This document shows positions 1 to 8,771 of a stretch of 64,000 nucleotides of DNA, one piece after another. The position numbers and the translations under genes are program-made. The stretch is from Variovorax beijingensis (lineage in GTDB: Bacteria; Pseudomonadota; Gammaproteobacteria; Burkholderiales; Burkholderiaceae_C), in NCBI RefSeq assembly GCF_003951285.1, contig NZ_RXFQ01000006.1, positions 1-64,000 of the forward strand, read 5' to 3'. Below the pieces are notes generated by a model, which ran no database searches, was not told the origin of the DNA, and was given only the letters and a program-made list of their open reading frames with translations. Positions within the stretch are counted from its first letter, which is position 1. Every line of letters begins with the position of its first letter.

Positions 1-1
1 G

Positions 2-457
2 TTTCGCTTCGACGACCCCGAGGGCAAGAAGCCGGGCGGGCAGGAGGTCGCGTTTCGCCATATTCCCAACGGCATTCCGGGCCTGGAAACTCGGATGGCG
101 CTGCTGTGGTCCGAAGGGGTGATGGCCGGGCGCATCACGCCGCAGAAGTTCGTCGAGCTCACCGCCACCAACCCGGCCAGGGCCTACGGGCTGCATCCGC
201 GCAAGGGGAGCATTGCGGTCGGCGGCGATGCCGACCTGGTGATCTGGGAGGAGCGCGCGTTCGTGCTCGGCAATGCGCGGCTGCACCACGATGTGGACTA
301 CACGCCCTACGAAGGCATGCGCCTGTCGGCCTGGCCGGCCATGACGCTGGCGCGCGGCGAGGTGGTGTGGGACGGCACGGCCTTCACCGGGCGCGCCGGG
401 CACGGGCGCTTCCTGCCATGCGGCGCGCCCACGCTGCAGCCCCGGCGGCGCGGCTGA
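2..457 (+). CDS. Hydantoinase/dihydropyrimidinase-like amidohydrolase, C-terminal part
   Basis: The gene enters from the left edge; the frame is open from base 2 to a TGA at 455-457, so only about 151 C-terminal residues are visible. The segment ELTATNPARAYGLHPRKGSI, then GGDADLVIWE, DYTPYEGMR and the terminal GRAGHGRFL are typical of the C-terminal end of cyclic-amidohydrolase proteins (D-hydantoinase, dihydropyrimidinase, PydB). These enzymes hydrolyse cyclic amides such as hydantoins or dihydropyrimidines in the cytoplasm. The metal-binding N-terminal half lies outside the window, so the substrate cannot be judged. The nearby amidase and transporter suggest a role in catabolism of an N-containing compound, which is inference. 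Confidence 0.85.
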   Translation, partial: FRFDDPEGKKPGGQEVAFRHIPNGIPGLETRMALLWSEGVMAGRITPQKFVELTATNPARAYGLHPRKGSIAVGGDADLVIWEERAFVLGNARLHHDVDYTPYEGMRLSAWPAMTLARGEVVWDGTAFTGRAGHGRFLPCGAPTLQPRRRG

Positions 458-539
458 GCGGGCGAAATGGGCGTGCCGGCGGCCGCCGATGCCGACCCGG
501 CCGGCCGCGGGGTGGCGTGCAACTTGCAAGGATTTCGTC

Positions 540-1373
540 ATGACGGACAGCAGCTCCCCCCGCTCCTCCTCCAAGGCCGCCGGCAAGGTCACGCGCATCG
601 ACCGCGACGGCGACGGCACCGTGCAATCGCTCACGCGGGCCATGCAGCTGCTCGAACTGCTGGCCGACGACGACGAGGGCTACCGCCTGGTCGATATCGC
701 GGCGCGCAGCGGCCTGTCGTCGTCCACCGCGCACCGCCTGCTCACCACGCTGGAGCAGCGCCAGTTCGTCCAGTTCGACCGCGAAACCAGCCTCTGGTAC
801 GTGGGCGTGCGCTGCTTCTCGGTGGGCGCGGCCTTCGGGCGCCGGCGCCGCATCGCGCACCTGGCCCTGCCGGTGATGCGGCGGCTGCGCGACAGCTCGG
901 GCGAAAGCATCAACCTGGGCATTGCCGACCTGGGCGACATCGTGTTCGTCACGCAGGTGGAAAGCCGCGAGCTGATGCGCGCCATCGGCAAGCCGGGCTT
1001 TCGCGCACCGCTGCACGGCACCGCCATGGGGCAGGCCATCCTGGCCGCCATGGCCGAGGACGACGTGCTGCAGTACCTGCGCACCTACGGCCTGCCCAAG
1101 CTCACGCCCAACACCATCGCGCGCGCATCGCGGCTGCACGAAACGCTGGGCGAGGTGCGCCGCGCCGGCTATGCGGTGGACGACGAGCAGAACGCCGTGG
1201 GCCTGCGCTGCATTGCCGCCGCCATCCGCGACGAGCATGGCCAGCCCTTCGGCGCGATCTCGCTGGTGGGGCCGGCGCAGCGCATCAAGGCGGCCGACTT
1301 CGCGCAGCTCGGCGCCACGGTGCGCACCGCCGCCGACGAGATCACCGCGGCCTACGGCGGGCGCCCGAAGTAG
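540..1373 (+). CDS. IclR family transcriptional regulator
   Basis: This 277-residue protein has the IclR layout: a winged helix-turn-helix at about residues 28-85 (VDIAARSGLSSSTAHRLLTT) followed by an effector-binding domain to the C-terminus, with GTAMGQAILA typical of the family. ATG at 540 is preferred over an in-frame ATG at 489 because AAGGA lies 8 bases upstream and the family HTH starts soon after. It sits between the hydantoinase-like gene and the TRAP operon on the same strand, and a perfect inverted repeat GGAACG-N11-CGTTCC lies in the 176-base gap before that operon, a likely operator. Effector unknown; activator or repressor role not decidable from sequence. Confidence 0.9.
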   Translation: MTDSSSPRSSSKAAGKVTRIDRDGDGTVQSLTRAMQLLELLADDDEGYRLVDIAARSGLSSSTAHRLLTTLEQRQFVQFDRETSLWYVGVRCFSVGAAFGRRRRIAHLALPVMRRLRDSSGESINLGIADLGDIVFVTQVESRELMRAIGKPGFRAPLHGTAMGQAILAAMAEDDVLQYLRTYGLPKLTPNTIARASRLHETLGEVRRAGYAVDDEQNAVGLRCIAAAIRDEHGQPFGAISLVGPAQRIKAADFAQLGATVRTAADEITAAYGGRPK

Positions 1374-1422
1374 CCGCCGGCCGCGCGTCTTCCACCGGCG
1401 CGCAGCGCCAAGTGCTTGATAT

Positions 1423-1445
1423 GGAACGATTTTTTCTGCCGTTCC
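1423..1445. promoter_or_regulatory. Inverted repeat, candidate IclR operator
   Basis: GGAACG (1423-1428) and CGTTCC (1440-1445) form a perfect 6-bp inverted repeat around an A/T-rich 11-base centre, about 105 bases upstream of the first TRAP binding-protein gene. IclR proteins bind short A/T-centred palindromes in target promoters. Assignment to the adjacent IclR gene is inference. Confidence 0.5.
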
Positions 1446-1447
1446 CG

Positions 1448-1469
1448 GTGCGCGGAAAACTCCGCGCAC
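1448..1469. promoter_or_regulatory. Hairpin in the leader of the TRAP operon
   Basis: GTGCGCGG (1448-1455), loop AAAACT, and CCGCGCAC (1462-1469) form a perfect 8-bp stem. No T-run follows, so it is not a classical intrinsic terminator. It lies directly after the candidate IclR operator and before the ribosome site of the TRAP operon; function unknown. Confidence 0.35.
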
Positions 1470-1549
1470 GTGCCTTGCGGCGCGGTTCAATGGCCTCCTG
1501 CATTGCCGCCTTTGCCAATCCGCCCACCTTTGCCCTCCCAGGAGAAATC

Positions 1550-2629
1550 ATGCCGATGCGCCCTCTTGCCAAGCCTTCTTTCCCAAAGCCGCTCGCCGCG
1601 GCCTTCGTGTTCGCGCTGGCCACGCTGCTCGCCCTTCCCGCCGCCCAGGCGCAGGACCGGATCAAGCTGAAAGCCATCGGCCAGCCGCTGGCCACCGGGC
1701 TGATCCAGAAGAACAAGGAACAGCCCTTCTTCGAGAACTTCGCGGCCCGCACCGGCCTGCCGATCGACGTCGACTACAAGCCCATCGACACGCTCGGCAT
1801 CAAGGACACCGAGCAGCTGCGCGTGATGAAGGCGGGCCTGTTCGACATCGTCTCGCTGCGCGTGTCGCAGAACTCGCGCGACGAGCCGACGATCCTGGGC
1901 CTCGACCTGGTCGGCGCCGCGCCTGACTACGCCACCGGCCGCAAGGTGGCCAAGGCCTATTTCGACACGGTCGATGCGCGGCTGCAGCAGCAGTTCAACG
2001 TGAAGCTGCTCGGTGTGTGGCCCTTCGGCCCGCAGATCCTCTTCTGCAAGAAGCCGATCGCCTCGCTGGCCGACATCAAGGGCATGAAGGTGCGCGTGTA
2101 CGACCAGAACCTGGCCAAGTTCATCGAGATGGTGGGCGGCACGCCGGTGCCGGTGTCGTTCGCCGACACGCACCAGTCGCTGTCGCTCGGCGTGGTCGAC
2201 TGCGCCATCACCGGGCCGAGCTCGGCCAACTCGGCCGGCTGGCCCGAGGTCACGACCCACCAGCTGGCGATCGGCTTCCAGATGGCGCTCAACGGCTACG
2301 GCATGACGATGAAGTCGTGGAACGCGCTCAAGCCCGACCAGCAGGCCAAGCTCAAGGCGGCCTTCGACGGCCTGACCGAAGAGGTGTGGAAGTACTCCGA
2401 GGAGCTGTTCCGCGACGCGCTGAACTGCAACGCCGGCAAGGACCCGTGCACCACCGGCAAGAAGTTCAAGCTGGTCGACGTGCCGGTCACGCCAGCCGAC
2501 CTCGAGCTGGTGCGCGGCGCGGTCGGCAAGGTGTCGCTGCCGGTGTGGGCCGAGGTCTGCGACAAGTCGAACCCGGGCTGTTCCAAGGCCTGGCAGGCCA
2601 CCGTGGCGCCGGTGCTGGGGCTCAAGTGA
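1550..2629 (+). CDS. TRAP transporter solute-binding protein (first paralogue)
   Basis: This 359-residue periplasmic protein has a Sec signal peptide (hydrophobic stretch about 14-30, cleavage near AAQA at 31-34) and the DctP-type fold; GPQILFCKKPI, KVRVYDQN and VVDCAITGPSS are readable family landmarks. It would capture an organic acid and deliver it to the DctQM permease encoded just downstream. ATG at 1550 follows an AGGAGA ribosome site. Cysteines near the C-terminus (CNAGKDPC, CDKSNPGC) suggest one or two disulfides, shared with the paralogue downstream of dctM. The substrate cannot be read from sequence. Confidence 0.9.
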   Translation: MPMRPLAKPSFPKPLAAAFVFALATLLALPAAQAQDRIKLKAIGQPLATGLIQKNKEQPFFENFAARTGLPIDVDYKPIDTLGIKDTEQLRVMKAGLFDIVSLRVSQNSRDEPTILGLDLVGAAPDYATGRKVAKAYFDTVDARLQQQFNVKLLGVWPFGPQILFCKKPIASLADIKGMKVRVYDQNLAKFIEMVGGTPVPVSFADTHQSLSLGVVDCAITGPSSANSAGWPEVTTHQLAIGFQMALNGYGMTMKSWNALKPDQQAKLKAAFDGLTEEVWKYSEELFRDALNCNAGKDPCTTGKKFKLVDVPVTPADLELVRGAVGKVSLPVWAEVCDKSNPGCSKAWQATVAPVLGLK

Positions 2630-3300
2630 GCAGCGCGGCCATGAGCGCGCGGCCGCAGCCCACCGCCGCATCGCCGGAAGGAGCGCCGGCCGCGCCGCGG
2701 CGCGCGGGCTTCAAGACGCGCGTGGAGACGGTGCTGGCCACCCTCTTCGGCGCGATCTTCCTCGGCCTGTCGGTCATCGTGACCATCGAGACCGCCGCGC
2801 GCAAGCTGTTCAACATCTCGCTGCAGGGCGCGGACGAGCTCGGCGGCTATGCGCTCGCGGTGGGCTCGACCATTGCCTTCAGCCTGGCGCTCATGGGCCG
2901 CAACCACATCCGCGTCGACGTGTTCCACGAGAAGTTCCCGGCCCGCGTGCAGGCGCTGCTGAACTGGCTCTCGGCGGTGTCGCTGGCCGCGCTCGCGGTG
3001 TTCATCGGCTGGGTGGCGTTCAAGGTGATCGGCGACACCATGGCCTACCGCAGCACCGCGCAGACGCCGTGGGCCACGCCGCTGATCATTCCGCAGGGCG
3101 TCTGGTACGGCGGGCTCGTGATCTTCGCGCTGGTGGCCTGCGGGCTCGCCCTGCGCGCCACCCAGTTGCTTCTCGGCGGCAACATCGCGGCGCTGAACAC
3201 CGACTTCCATCCCAAGAGTGCGAAGGAAGAGCTGAAGGAGGAACTGGACGACCTCGCGGTGCGCCAGGCCGCGCAGCCCGGTGAAGGAGGCAAGCCATGA
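2626..3300 (+). CDS. TRAP transporter small permease (DctQ type)
   Basis: A small integral membrane protein of about 224 residues with four predicted membrane segments (first around VLATLFGAIFLGLSVIV), as expected of the TRAP small subunit that partners DctM. GTG at 2626 overlaps the stop of the binding-protein gene (GTGA), a coupling pattern seen repeatedly in this window; ATG at 2641 is the alternative start and shortens it by five residues. The C-terminal tail is charged (KEELKEELDD) and cytoplasmic. The next gene starts inside its stop codon (ATGA), so the three transporter genes are translationally coupled. Confidence 0.88.
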   Translation: MSSAAMSARPQPTAASPEGAPAAPRRAGFKTRVETVLATLFGAIFLGLSVIVTIETAARKLFNISLQGADELGGYALAVGSTIAFSLALMGRNHIRVDVFHEKFPARVQALLNWLSAVSLAALAVFIGWVAFKVIGDTMAYRSTAQTPWATPLIIPQGVWYGGLVIFALVACGLALRATQLLLGGNIAALNTDFHPKSAKEELKEELDDLAVRQAAQPGEGGKP

Positions 3301-4589
3301 ACATGCTCGTCATCGGCTTCGCGTTCTTCGCGATGCTCGGCATGATGCTGATCGGCCTGCCGATTGCCGTCTCGATGGCGCTGGTGGGCATCGTCGGCGG
3401 CATTGCGGCCTACGGCACGCCCTTCCTGGACTCGATTGCGCCCGTGGTCTGGGGCGTGCAGAACGAGAACCTGCTGACCTCGGTGCCGCTGTTCGTGCTG
3501 CTCGGCGAACTGCTGCTGCGCTCGGGCATTGCCGACCGCATGTACGTCGCGCTGTCGGCCTGGCTCGGCCGCCTGCCCGGCGGGCTGCTGCACACCAACA
3601 TCGGCAGCTGCGCGCTGTTCGCGGCCACCTCGGGTTCGTCGGTGGCCACCGCGGCCACGGTGGGCACGGTGGCGCTGCCTTCGCTGCACCGGCGCGGCTA
3701 CTCGATGCGCGCCTCGCTCGGCAGCCTGGCCGCCGGCGGCACGCTGGGCATCCTGATTCCGCCGAGCGTGAACATGATCGTGTATGGCTCCCTCACCAAC
3801 AACTCGATCGGCAAGCTGTTCATCGCGGGCATCATCCCGGGCCTGCTTTTGACCGGCCTCTTCATGCTCTGGATCGCGGGCTCCAGCCTGGCGAGCGGCA
3901 ACGCGATGCGCGAGGCCAAGGTGCCGCTGAATGACCGCATCCGCGCGCTGGTGCACCTGGTGCCGCCGGCGGTGGTGTTCGGCATCGTCATGGGCAGCCT
4001 CTACTTCGGCATTGCCACCGCGGCCGAAAGCGCCGCGCTGGGCGTGATTGCGGCGCTGGGCTTCGTGCTGCATTCGGGCAAGCTGAGCTGGGAACTGATG
4101 CGCAACTGCTTCGTCTCGACCGCCCGCGTGAGCGGCATGATCCTGTTGATCGTGGTGGCGGCCTTCGTGCTGAACCTCACGGTGAGCCTCACTGGCGTGG
4201 CCGAGGCCATGACCAAGTGGGTCTCGGGCCTGGGCCTGTCGGCCACGGGGCTGATCCTCGCGCTGATGGTGTTCTACCTGATGCTGGGCATGTTCATGGA
4301 CGTGCTGTCGATGCAGGTGGCCACCATTCCCATCACCTACCCGATCGCCACCGCGCTGGGGGTCGATCCGATCTGGTTCGGCATCTTCATCGTGCTGATG
4401 TGCGAGCTGGGGCTCATCACGCCGCCGGTGGGCATGAACCTGTTCGTGGTGCACGGCATCCGGCCCGACAAGGGCGGCATCGAGGATGCGATCTGGGGCG
4501 CGCTGCCCTATGCACTGATCATGATCCTGTTCACCCTGCTGCTGCTGGCCGTGCCGCAGCTGGTGACCTGGCTGCCGGGGCGCATGTGA
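3297..4589 (+). CDS. TRAP transporter large permease (DctM type)
   Basis: 430 residues, nearly all hydrophobic, with about twelve membrane segments, matching the DctM subunit that carries out sodium-driven solute import. Family stretches are visible: NIGSCALFAATSGSSVATAA near residue 100 and PPSVNMIVYG near 155, plus ELGLITPPVGMNLFVVHG towards the C-terminus. ATG at 3297 overlaps the dctQ stop and the stop at 4587-4589 overlaps the next start, so it is part of one coupled operon with two binding proteins flanking the membrane pair. Confidence 0.93.
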   Translation: MNMLVIGFAFFAMLGMMLIGLPIAVSMALVGIVGGIAAYGTPFLDSIAPVVWGVQNENLLTSVPLFVLLGELLLRSGIADRMYVALSAWLGRLPGGLLHTNIGSCALFAATSGSSVATAATVGTVALPSLHRRGYSMRASLGSLAAGGTLGILIPPSVNMIVYGSLTNNSIGKLFIAGIIPGLLLTGLFMLWIAGSSLASGNAMREAKVPLNDRIRALVHLVPPAVVFGIVMGSLYFGIATAAESAALGVIAALGFVLHSGKLSWELMRNCFVSTARVSGMILLIVVAAFVLNLTVSLTGVAEAMTKWVSGLGLSATGLILALMVFYLMLGMFMDVLSMQVATIPITYPIATALGVDPIWFGIFIVLMCELGLITPPVGMNLFVVHGIRPDKGGIEDAIWGALPYALIMILFTLLLLAVPQLVTWLPGRM

Positions 4590-5632
4590 TGATGAAGAAA
4601 CTCAAGCTCGCCCTCGTTGCCGCGGCCGCGCTCGCCCTGGCGCTGCCCGCGCCGGCCCAGAACACGCGGCTGCGCGTGGCGGGCAGCCTGGTGTCCGGCG
4701 GCCAGATCCAGCAGAACAAGGAGCAGCCCTTCTTCGAGAACTTCGCGAAGAACACCGGCCTGCCGATCGATGCCGACTACAAGCCGCTCGACGTGCTCGG
4801 CATGAAGGACGCCGACAGCCTGCGCGTGCTCAAGTCGGGGCTGTTCGACATCGTGGCGCTGCGCCTGGCGCAGGTCTCGCGCGACGACCCGTTTTTGCTC
4901 GGCCCCGACATCGTCGGCCTCTCGACCGACTACGACACCGCGCGCAAGGTGGTCGATGCCTACCGCGCGCCGCTCGACACGCGGCTGCAGGAGCGCCACG
5001 GCGCCAAGCTGCTGGGCACCTATCCGTTCGGCCCGCAGATCATGTTCTGCAAGACCCCGATTGCGGGCCTTGCCGATCTCAGGGGCAAGAAGGTGCGCGT
5101 GAGCGACCAGTCGCTCGCGCGCTTCATCGAGCGGCTCGACGGCATTCCGGTGGCGCTGGCTTTCACCGAGACGCAGCAGGCGCTGGAGCGCGGCGTGGTC
5201 GACTGTGCGATCACCGGGCCGAGTTCCGCCAACTCGGCCGGCTGGCCCGAGGTGACCACGCATGTCATGCCGATCGGCTTCCAGATCCACTTCGTCGCCT
5301 ATGCCATCAACCTGAAGAAATGGAATGCGCTGCCCGCCGGGCAGCAGGCCAGGATGGCGGCCGCCTTCCAGCAGCTGGAGGCCGACACCTGGGCCTATTC
5401 GCGCGAACTGTGGGACGACGCCTCGCGCTGCAACGTGGGGCGCGAGCCGTGCAAGCTCGGCAAGCGCTACGCCATGAAGGAAGTGCCGGTGAAGCCGGCC
5501 GACCAGAAGCTGGTGCGCGACGCCGTCGGCGCGGTCTCTCTGCCGCTGTGGGCCGAGGTTTGCGACAAGTCCTACGACAAGTGCTCGGCCACCTGGAAGC
5601 AGGTCGTCGCGCCGGTGGTGGGCCTCCGGTAA
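4589..5632 (+). CDS. TRAP transporter solute-binding protein (second paralogue)
   Basis: 347 residues with a signal peptide (MMKKLKLALV, Ala/Leu core, cleavage near APA at 21-23). It is clearly paralogous to the product of 1550-2629: both contain NKEQPFFENFA, FGPQI-FCK, GVVDCAITGPSSANSAGWPE and C-terminal CDKS. The paired cysteines are conserved (CNVGREPC, CDKSYDKC). It lies immediately downstream of dctM with TGATG overlap and 7 bases before the amidase gene. A second binding protein for one DctQM pair may widen the substrate range; divergence is concentrated outside the shared motifs. ATG at 4592 is an equally possible start. Confidence 0.9.
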   Translation: MMKKLKLALVAAAALALALPAPAQNTRLRVAGSLVSGGQIQQNKEQPFFENFAKNTGLPIDADYKPLDVLGMKDADSLRVLKSGLFDIVALRLAQVSRDDPFLLGPDIVGLSTDYDTARKVVDAYRAPLDTRLQERHGAKLLGTYPFGPQIMFCKTPIAGLADLRGKKVRVSDQSLARFIERLDGIPVALAFTETQQALERGVVDCAITGPSSANSAGWPEVTTHVMPIGFQIHFVAYAINLKKWNALPAGQQARMAAAFQQLEADTWAYSRELWDDASRCNVGREPCKLGKRYAMKEVPVKPADQKLVRDAVGAVSLPLWAEVCDKSYDKCSATWKQVVAPVVGLR

Positions 5633-5639
5633 GCGCACG

Positions 5640-7019
5640 ATGAAAGCACTCTGGCAACTCACGGCGGCCCAGCTCGCCGAAGGCTTTGGCGCCGGCGCCT
5701 TCACGCCGGAGCAGGCGCTCGCGGCCTGCCTGGCACGCAGCGCCGAAGTGAACCCGCAGCTCAATGCGCTGGTCGTGCTCGATGCCGAAGGCGCAGCCGA
5801 GGCCGCCGCGCAAAGCACCGCGCGCTGGCGCTCGGGCCGCGCGCTCGGCGCGCTCGACGGCGTGCCGGCCACCATCAAGGACAACCTGCAGGTGCGCGGC
5901 CTGCCCACGCACTGGGGCAGCCGCGCGCTGGCCGGCTTCATCGCCGAGCGCGACGAGCTGCCGGTGGCGCGGCTGCGCGAAGCCGGCGCGGTGATCTTCG
6001 GCAAGACCAACGTGCCCGAGTTCACGATGCAAGGCTACACCGGCAACCCGGTGTTCGGGCCTACCGGCAATCCGTGGAACCCGGCGCTCACGCCCGGCGG
6101 CTCCTCGGGCGGCGCGGTGGCGCTGGTGGCCGCGGGCGGTTGCCCGATCGCGCTGGGCACCGACGGCGGCGGCTCGATCCGCCGGCCCGCCTCGCACACC
6201 AACCTCGTCGGGCTCAAGCCCTCGCGCGGCCGCGTGCGGCGCGGCGACGGGCTGCCGCCGATCTTTCTGGACTTCGAGGTGGTGGGGCCGATGGCGCGCT
6301 GCGTGGACGACGTGGCCGCGGTCATGCGGGCGATCGCGCCGCGCGCGGCGGCCGATGCACTGCGTGAAACAAGGCCCGCGCGCATTCTCTACCTGCCGCG
6401 CTTCGCGGACCACCCGGTGGACCCGCGCATCGCGCGGCTGGTGGATGCCGCCGCCGAGAAGCTGGCAGCGCTCGGGCACCAGGTCACGACGCTGCCGCGC
6501 TTCGAGCTTGCCGAGGCGGTGAACCAGCGCTGGCCGCTGCTCGCGCAGGTGGGCCTGGCCTGGCTGGTAGACCATCCGCGCGAACTCTCGTCCCGCCCCT
6601 TCGACCCCGCGCTGTTCGGCCCCGCGATGCAGGCCAACACCGAGACCGGCCGCGCCGCCTCGGCGCGCGCGCTGTTCGAGCTGCTCTTCGAGGCCGAGCG
6701 CCTGCGCGGCGAACTCGCAGGCCTGTTCGAGCAGCACGACTTCCTGCTGACCCCCGCGACCGCGGCGCTGCCCTGGCCCGCGGCCGACACGCATCCGCCG
6801 CGCATCGACGGCCGCGAGGTCGGCCCGCGCGGCCATGCGGTGTTCGCCGGCTTCGTCAATGCCGTGGGCCTGCCCGCGATCGCGCTGCCCTGCGGCTTTG
6901 CGGAGGGCCTGCCGGTGGGGCTGCAGCTGGTCGCGCGCGAAGGCGGCGACGACGCGCTGCTGGCGCTGGCCCGCGAATTCGAACGCGCCCATCCGTGGCA
7001 GCGCTTTCCCGCCCTGTGA
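5640..7019 (+). CDS. Amidase (amidase signature family)
   Basis: 459 residues, normal length for amidase-signature hydrolases (amidase, GatA-like, AtzE/AtzF-like). The Ser-cisSer-Lys triad is readable: Lys80 in TIKDN, cis-Ser155 in PGGSSGG, and nucleophile Ser179 in GTDGGGSIRRP. The enzyme hydrolyses a carboxamide to acid and ammonia in the cytoplasm. It is encoded 7 bases after the second TRAP binding protein and overlaps the next gene, so it probably acts on the imported compound or on its ring-opened derivative. It is not GatA in role, as no gatC/gatB neighbours exist. Exact substrate unknown. Confidence 0.88.
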   Translation: MKALWQLTAAQLAEGFGAGAFTPEQALAACLARSAEVNPQLNALVVLDAEGAAEAAAQSTARWRSGRALGALDGVPATIKDNLQVRGLPTHWGSRALAGFIAERDELPVARLREAGAVIFGKTNVPEFTMQGYTGNPVFGPTGNPWNPALTPGGSSGGAVALVAAGGCPIALGTDGGGSIRRPASHTNLVGLKPSRGRVRRGDGLPPIFLDFEVVGPMARCVDDVAAVMRAIAPRAAADALRETRPARILYLPRFADHPVDPRIARLVDAAAEKLAALGHQVTTLPRFELAEAVNQRWPLLAQVGLAWLVDHPRELSSRPFDPALFGPAMQANTETGRAASARALFELLFEAERLRGELAGLFEQHDFLLTPATAALPWPAADTHPPRIDGREVGPRGHAVFAGFVNAVGLPAIALPCGFAEGLPVGLQLVAREGGDDALLALAREFERAHPWQRFPAL

Positions 7020-7780
7020 ACGCGGCGGCCGGCGGCCCTGCGCCGGCCAGCGCCGCGCACGCCCTGTGCCTCGCGCGGCGCGACGGCCGGCGCGTGCCTT
7101 CGGCGCTGCTGCAGCCGGCCAGCCGCGCCGAGGCCTATGCCGTCCAGGACGCCACGCTGGCGGCGATCGGCCCGGTCGGCGGCTGGAAGGTCGGCGCGCG
7201 GGCACCTGGCCAGGAACCCACCTGCGCGCCGCTGCCGGCCGAGGGGCTGCTGCCCGGCGGCGTGCGCCTGCAGGGGCCGGCATGGCGGCTGCGCGGCATC
7301 GAGGCCGAGGTCGGCTTCCAGCTGGGCGCCGACCTGCCGCCGCGCGCCGCGCCCTACACGCTGGCCGACCTGGCAGGCGCCGTCGAATCGGTGCTGCCGG
7401 TGATCGAGATCGTCGAGACCCGGCTGGCCGACTGGTTCGGCGCCGATGCCAACGCCCTGCTGGCCGACCTGCTGAGCCATGGCGCGCTGGTGCTGGGACA
7501 GCGCCAGCCCTTCGCGCCGGCCTGGTTCGACCTGCGGCATGCCGAGGCCGCGCTGCACTTCGACGGGCAGACCGTCGCGCACACCGTGGGCGAGCATCCG
7601 AGCCCCGATGCGGGCGCGCTGCTGGTGTGGCTTGCCAACCATTGCGCCGCGCGCGGCGCCGGGCTCAAGGCGGGTCAGATCGTCACGAGCGGCTCGTGCA
7701 CCGGCATGCTGTTCGCGTCGGCGGGCACGGCCGTGCGCGTGGAGATCGGCGAGCTCGCGCCCGTGGCCCTCTCCTTCTGA
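7016..7780 (+). CDS. 2-keto-4-pentenoate hydratase-like protein
   Basis: 254 residues of the FAH-fold hydratase/decarboxylase family (MhpD, TesE, XylJ type), which add water to 2-hydroxy-2,4-dienoates in meta-cleavage pathways. GGWKVGAR near the N-terminus, the acidic metal-binding pattern GIEAEVGFQL and PVIEIVETR, and GSCTGMLFA near the C-terminus are family landmarks. GTG at 7016 overlaps the amidase stop (GTGA); an in-frame ATG at 6995 lies inside the amidase and is less likely. As last gene of the operon it suggests a ring-derived dienoate intermediate, although no ring-cleavage dioxygenase is in view. Confidence 0.83.
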   Translation: MNAAAGGPAPASAAHALCLARRDGRRVPSALLQPASRAEAYAVQDATLAAIGPVGGWKVGARAPGQEPTCAPLPAEGLLPGGVRLQGPAWRLRGIEAEVGFQLGADLPPRAAPYTLADLAGAVESVLPVIEIVETRLADWFGADANALLADLLSHGALVLGQRQPFAPAWFDLRHAEAALHFDGQTVAHTVGEHPSPDAGALLVWLANHCAARGAGLKAGQIVTSGSCTGMLFASAGTAVRVEIGELAPVALSF

Positions 7781-7866
7781 CATCCCTTTTCGGGCCTCGC
7801 TGCGCGGACGGAACCCATGTCCGGAAACAGCGAGCGCCGCGGCCGCGCCGGCCGCACACTTCCGGC

Positions 7867-8580
7867 ATGCCGACCTCTCCCGCCAACATCGTCCGCGCCC
7901 TCGACTGGCCCCGCATCGAAACCGAGCTTGCCACACGCGGCTGCGCGACCACGGGCGTGCTATTCAGCCCGAAGGAATGCGCCGCGCTGGCCGCGCTCTA
8001 CGACGAGCCCGGCCATTTCCGCAGCCGCGTGGTGATGCAGCGCCACGGCTTCGGGCAAGGCGAGTACCAGTACTTCGACAACCCGCTGCCCGCCCCGGTC
8101 GCGGCCTGGCGCAGCACGCTGTACGAGCGCCTCGCGCCGCTCGCGAACGCATGGGCGGCCGCGATGGGGCAGCCGGCCGGCTACCCGGCGGACCACGCGG
8201 CCTACCTCGCACGCTGCCATGCGGCAGGCCAGCTGCGCCCGACACCACTGCTGCTGCGCTACGGCGAAGGCGACTACAACTGCCTGCACCAGGACCTGTA
8301 CGGCGACCTTCAATTTCCGATGCAGCTCACGGTGCTGCTGAGCCGGCCGGGCGAAGACTTCACGGGCGGCGAATTCGTGCTCACCGAGCAGCGCCCGCGC
8401 ATGCAGTCGCGCGCCGAGGTGGTGCCGCTCGCACAGGGTGAGGCGGTGATCTTCGCGGTCAACCAGCGGCCCGTGGCGGGCACGCGCGGCAGCTATCGCG
8501 TCACCATGCGGCACGGCGTGAGCCGCGTGCGCTCGGGGCGGCGGCACACGCTGGGAATCATCTTCCACGACGCGCGCTAG
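7867..8580 (+). CDS. 2OG-Fe(II) oxygenase
   Basis: 237 residues of the 2-oxoglutarate/Fe(II)-dependent dioxygenase superfamily. The iron triad is readable as His141 and Asp143 in NCLHQDLYG and distal His216 in MRHGVSR, with Arg226 as the likely 2-oxoglutarate-binding residue ten positions later. The segment FTGGEFVLTEQRPR matches the prolyl-hydroxylase-like subgroup. It is 86 bases after the previous operon and on the same strand, but no coupling is seen. Substrate (protein, nucleic acid or small molecule) cannot be decided; some relatives sit beside ada/alkB genes, which are absent here. Confidence 0.8.
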   Translation: MPTSPANIVRALDWPRIETELATRGCATTGVLFSPKECAALAALYDEPGHFRSRVVMQRHGFGQGEYQYFDNPLPAPVAAWRSTLYERLAPLANAWAAAMGQPAGYPADHAAYLARCHAAGQLRPTPLLLRYGEGDYNCLHQDLYGDLQFPMQLTVLLSRPGEDFTGGEFVLTEQRPRMQSRAEVVPLAQGEAVIFAVNQRPVAGTRGSYRVTMRHGVSRVRSGRRHTLGIIFHDAR

Positions 8581-8771
8581 CAAGGCCCCGCGTCTTGCGC
8601 ACGACCGTGCCATGACGCACGCGGCCCGAAGTCGCGCAAAATCCGCCCTGCACCCCGGGTGCTCGCCAGGATTTCCGACAACAAAAACGATCGGAGCAGC
8701 GAGCGGCCGGATGCGATCCGCGGCCCGACGTGACGGCCGCGGGTGCGTTCGAGTGGTCGACAGGGAGCTGT

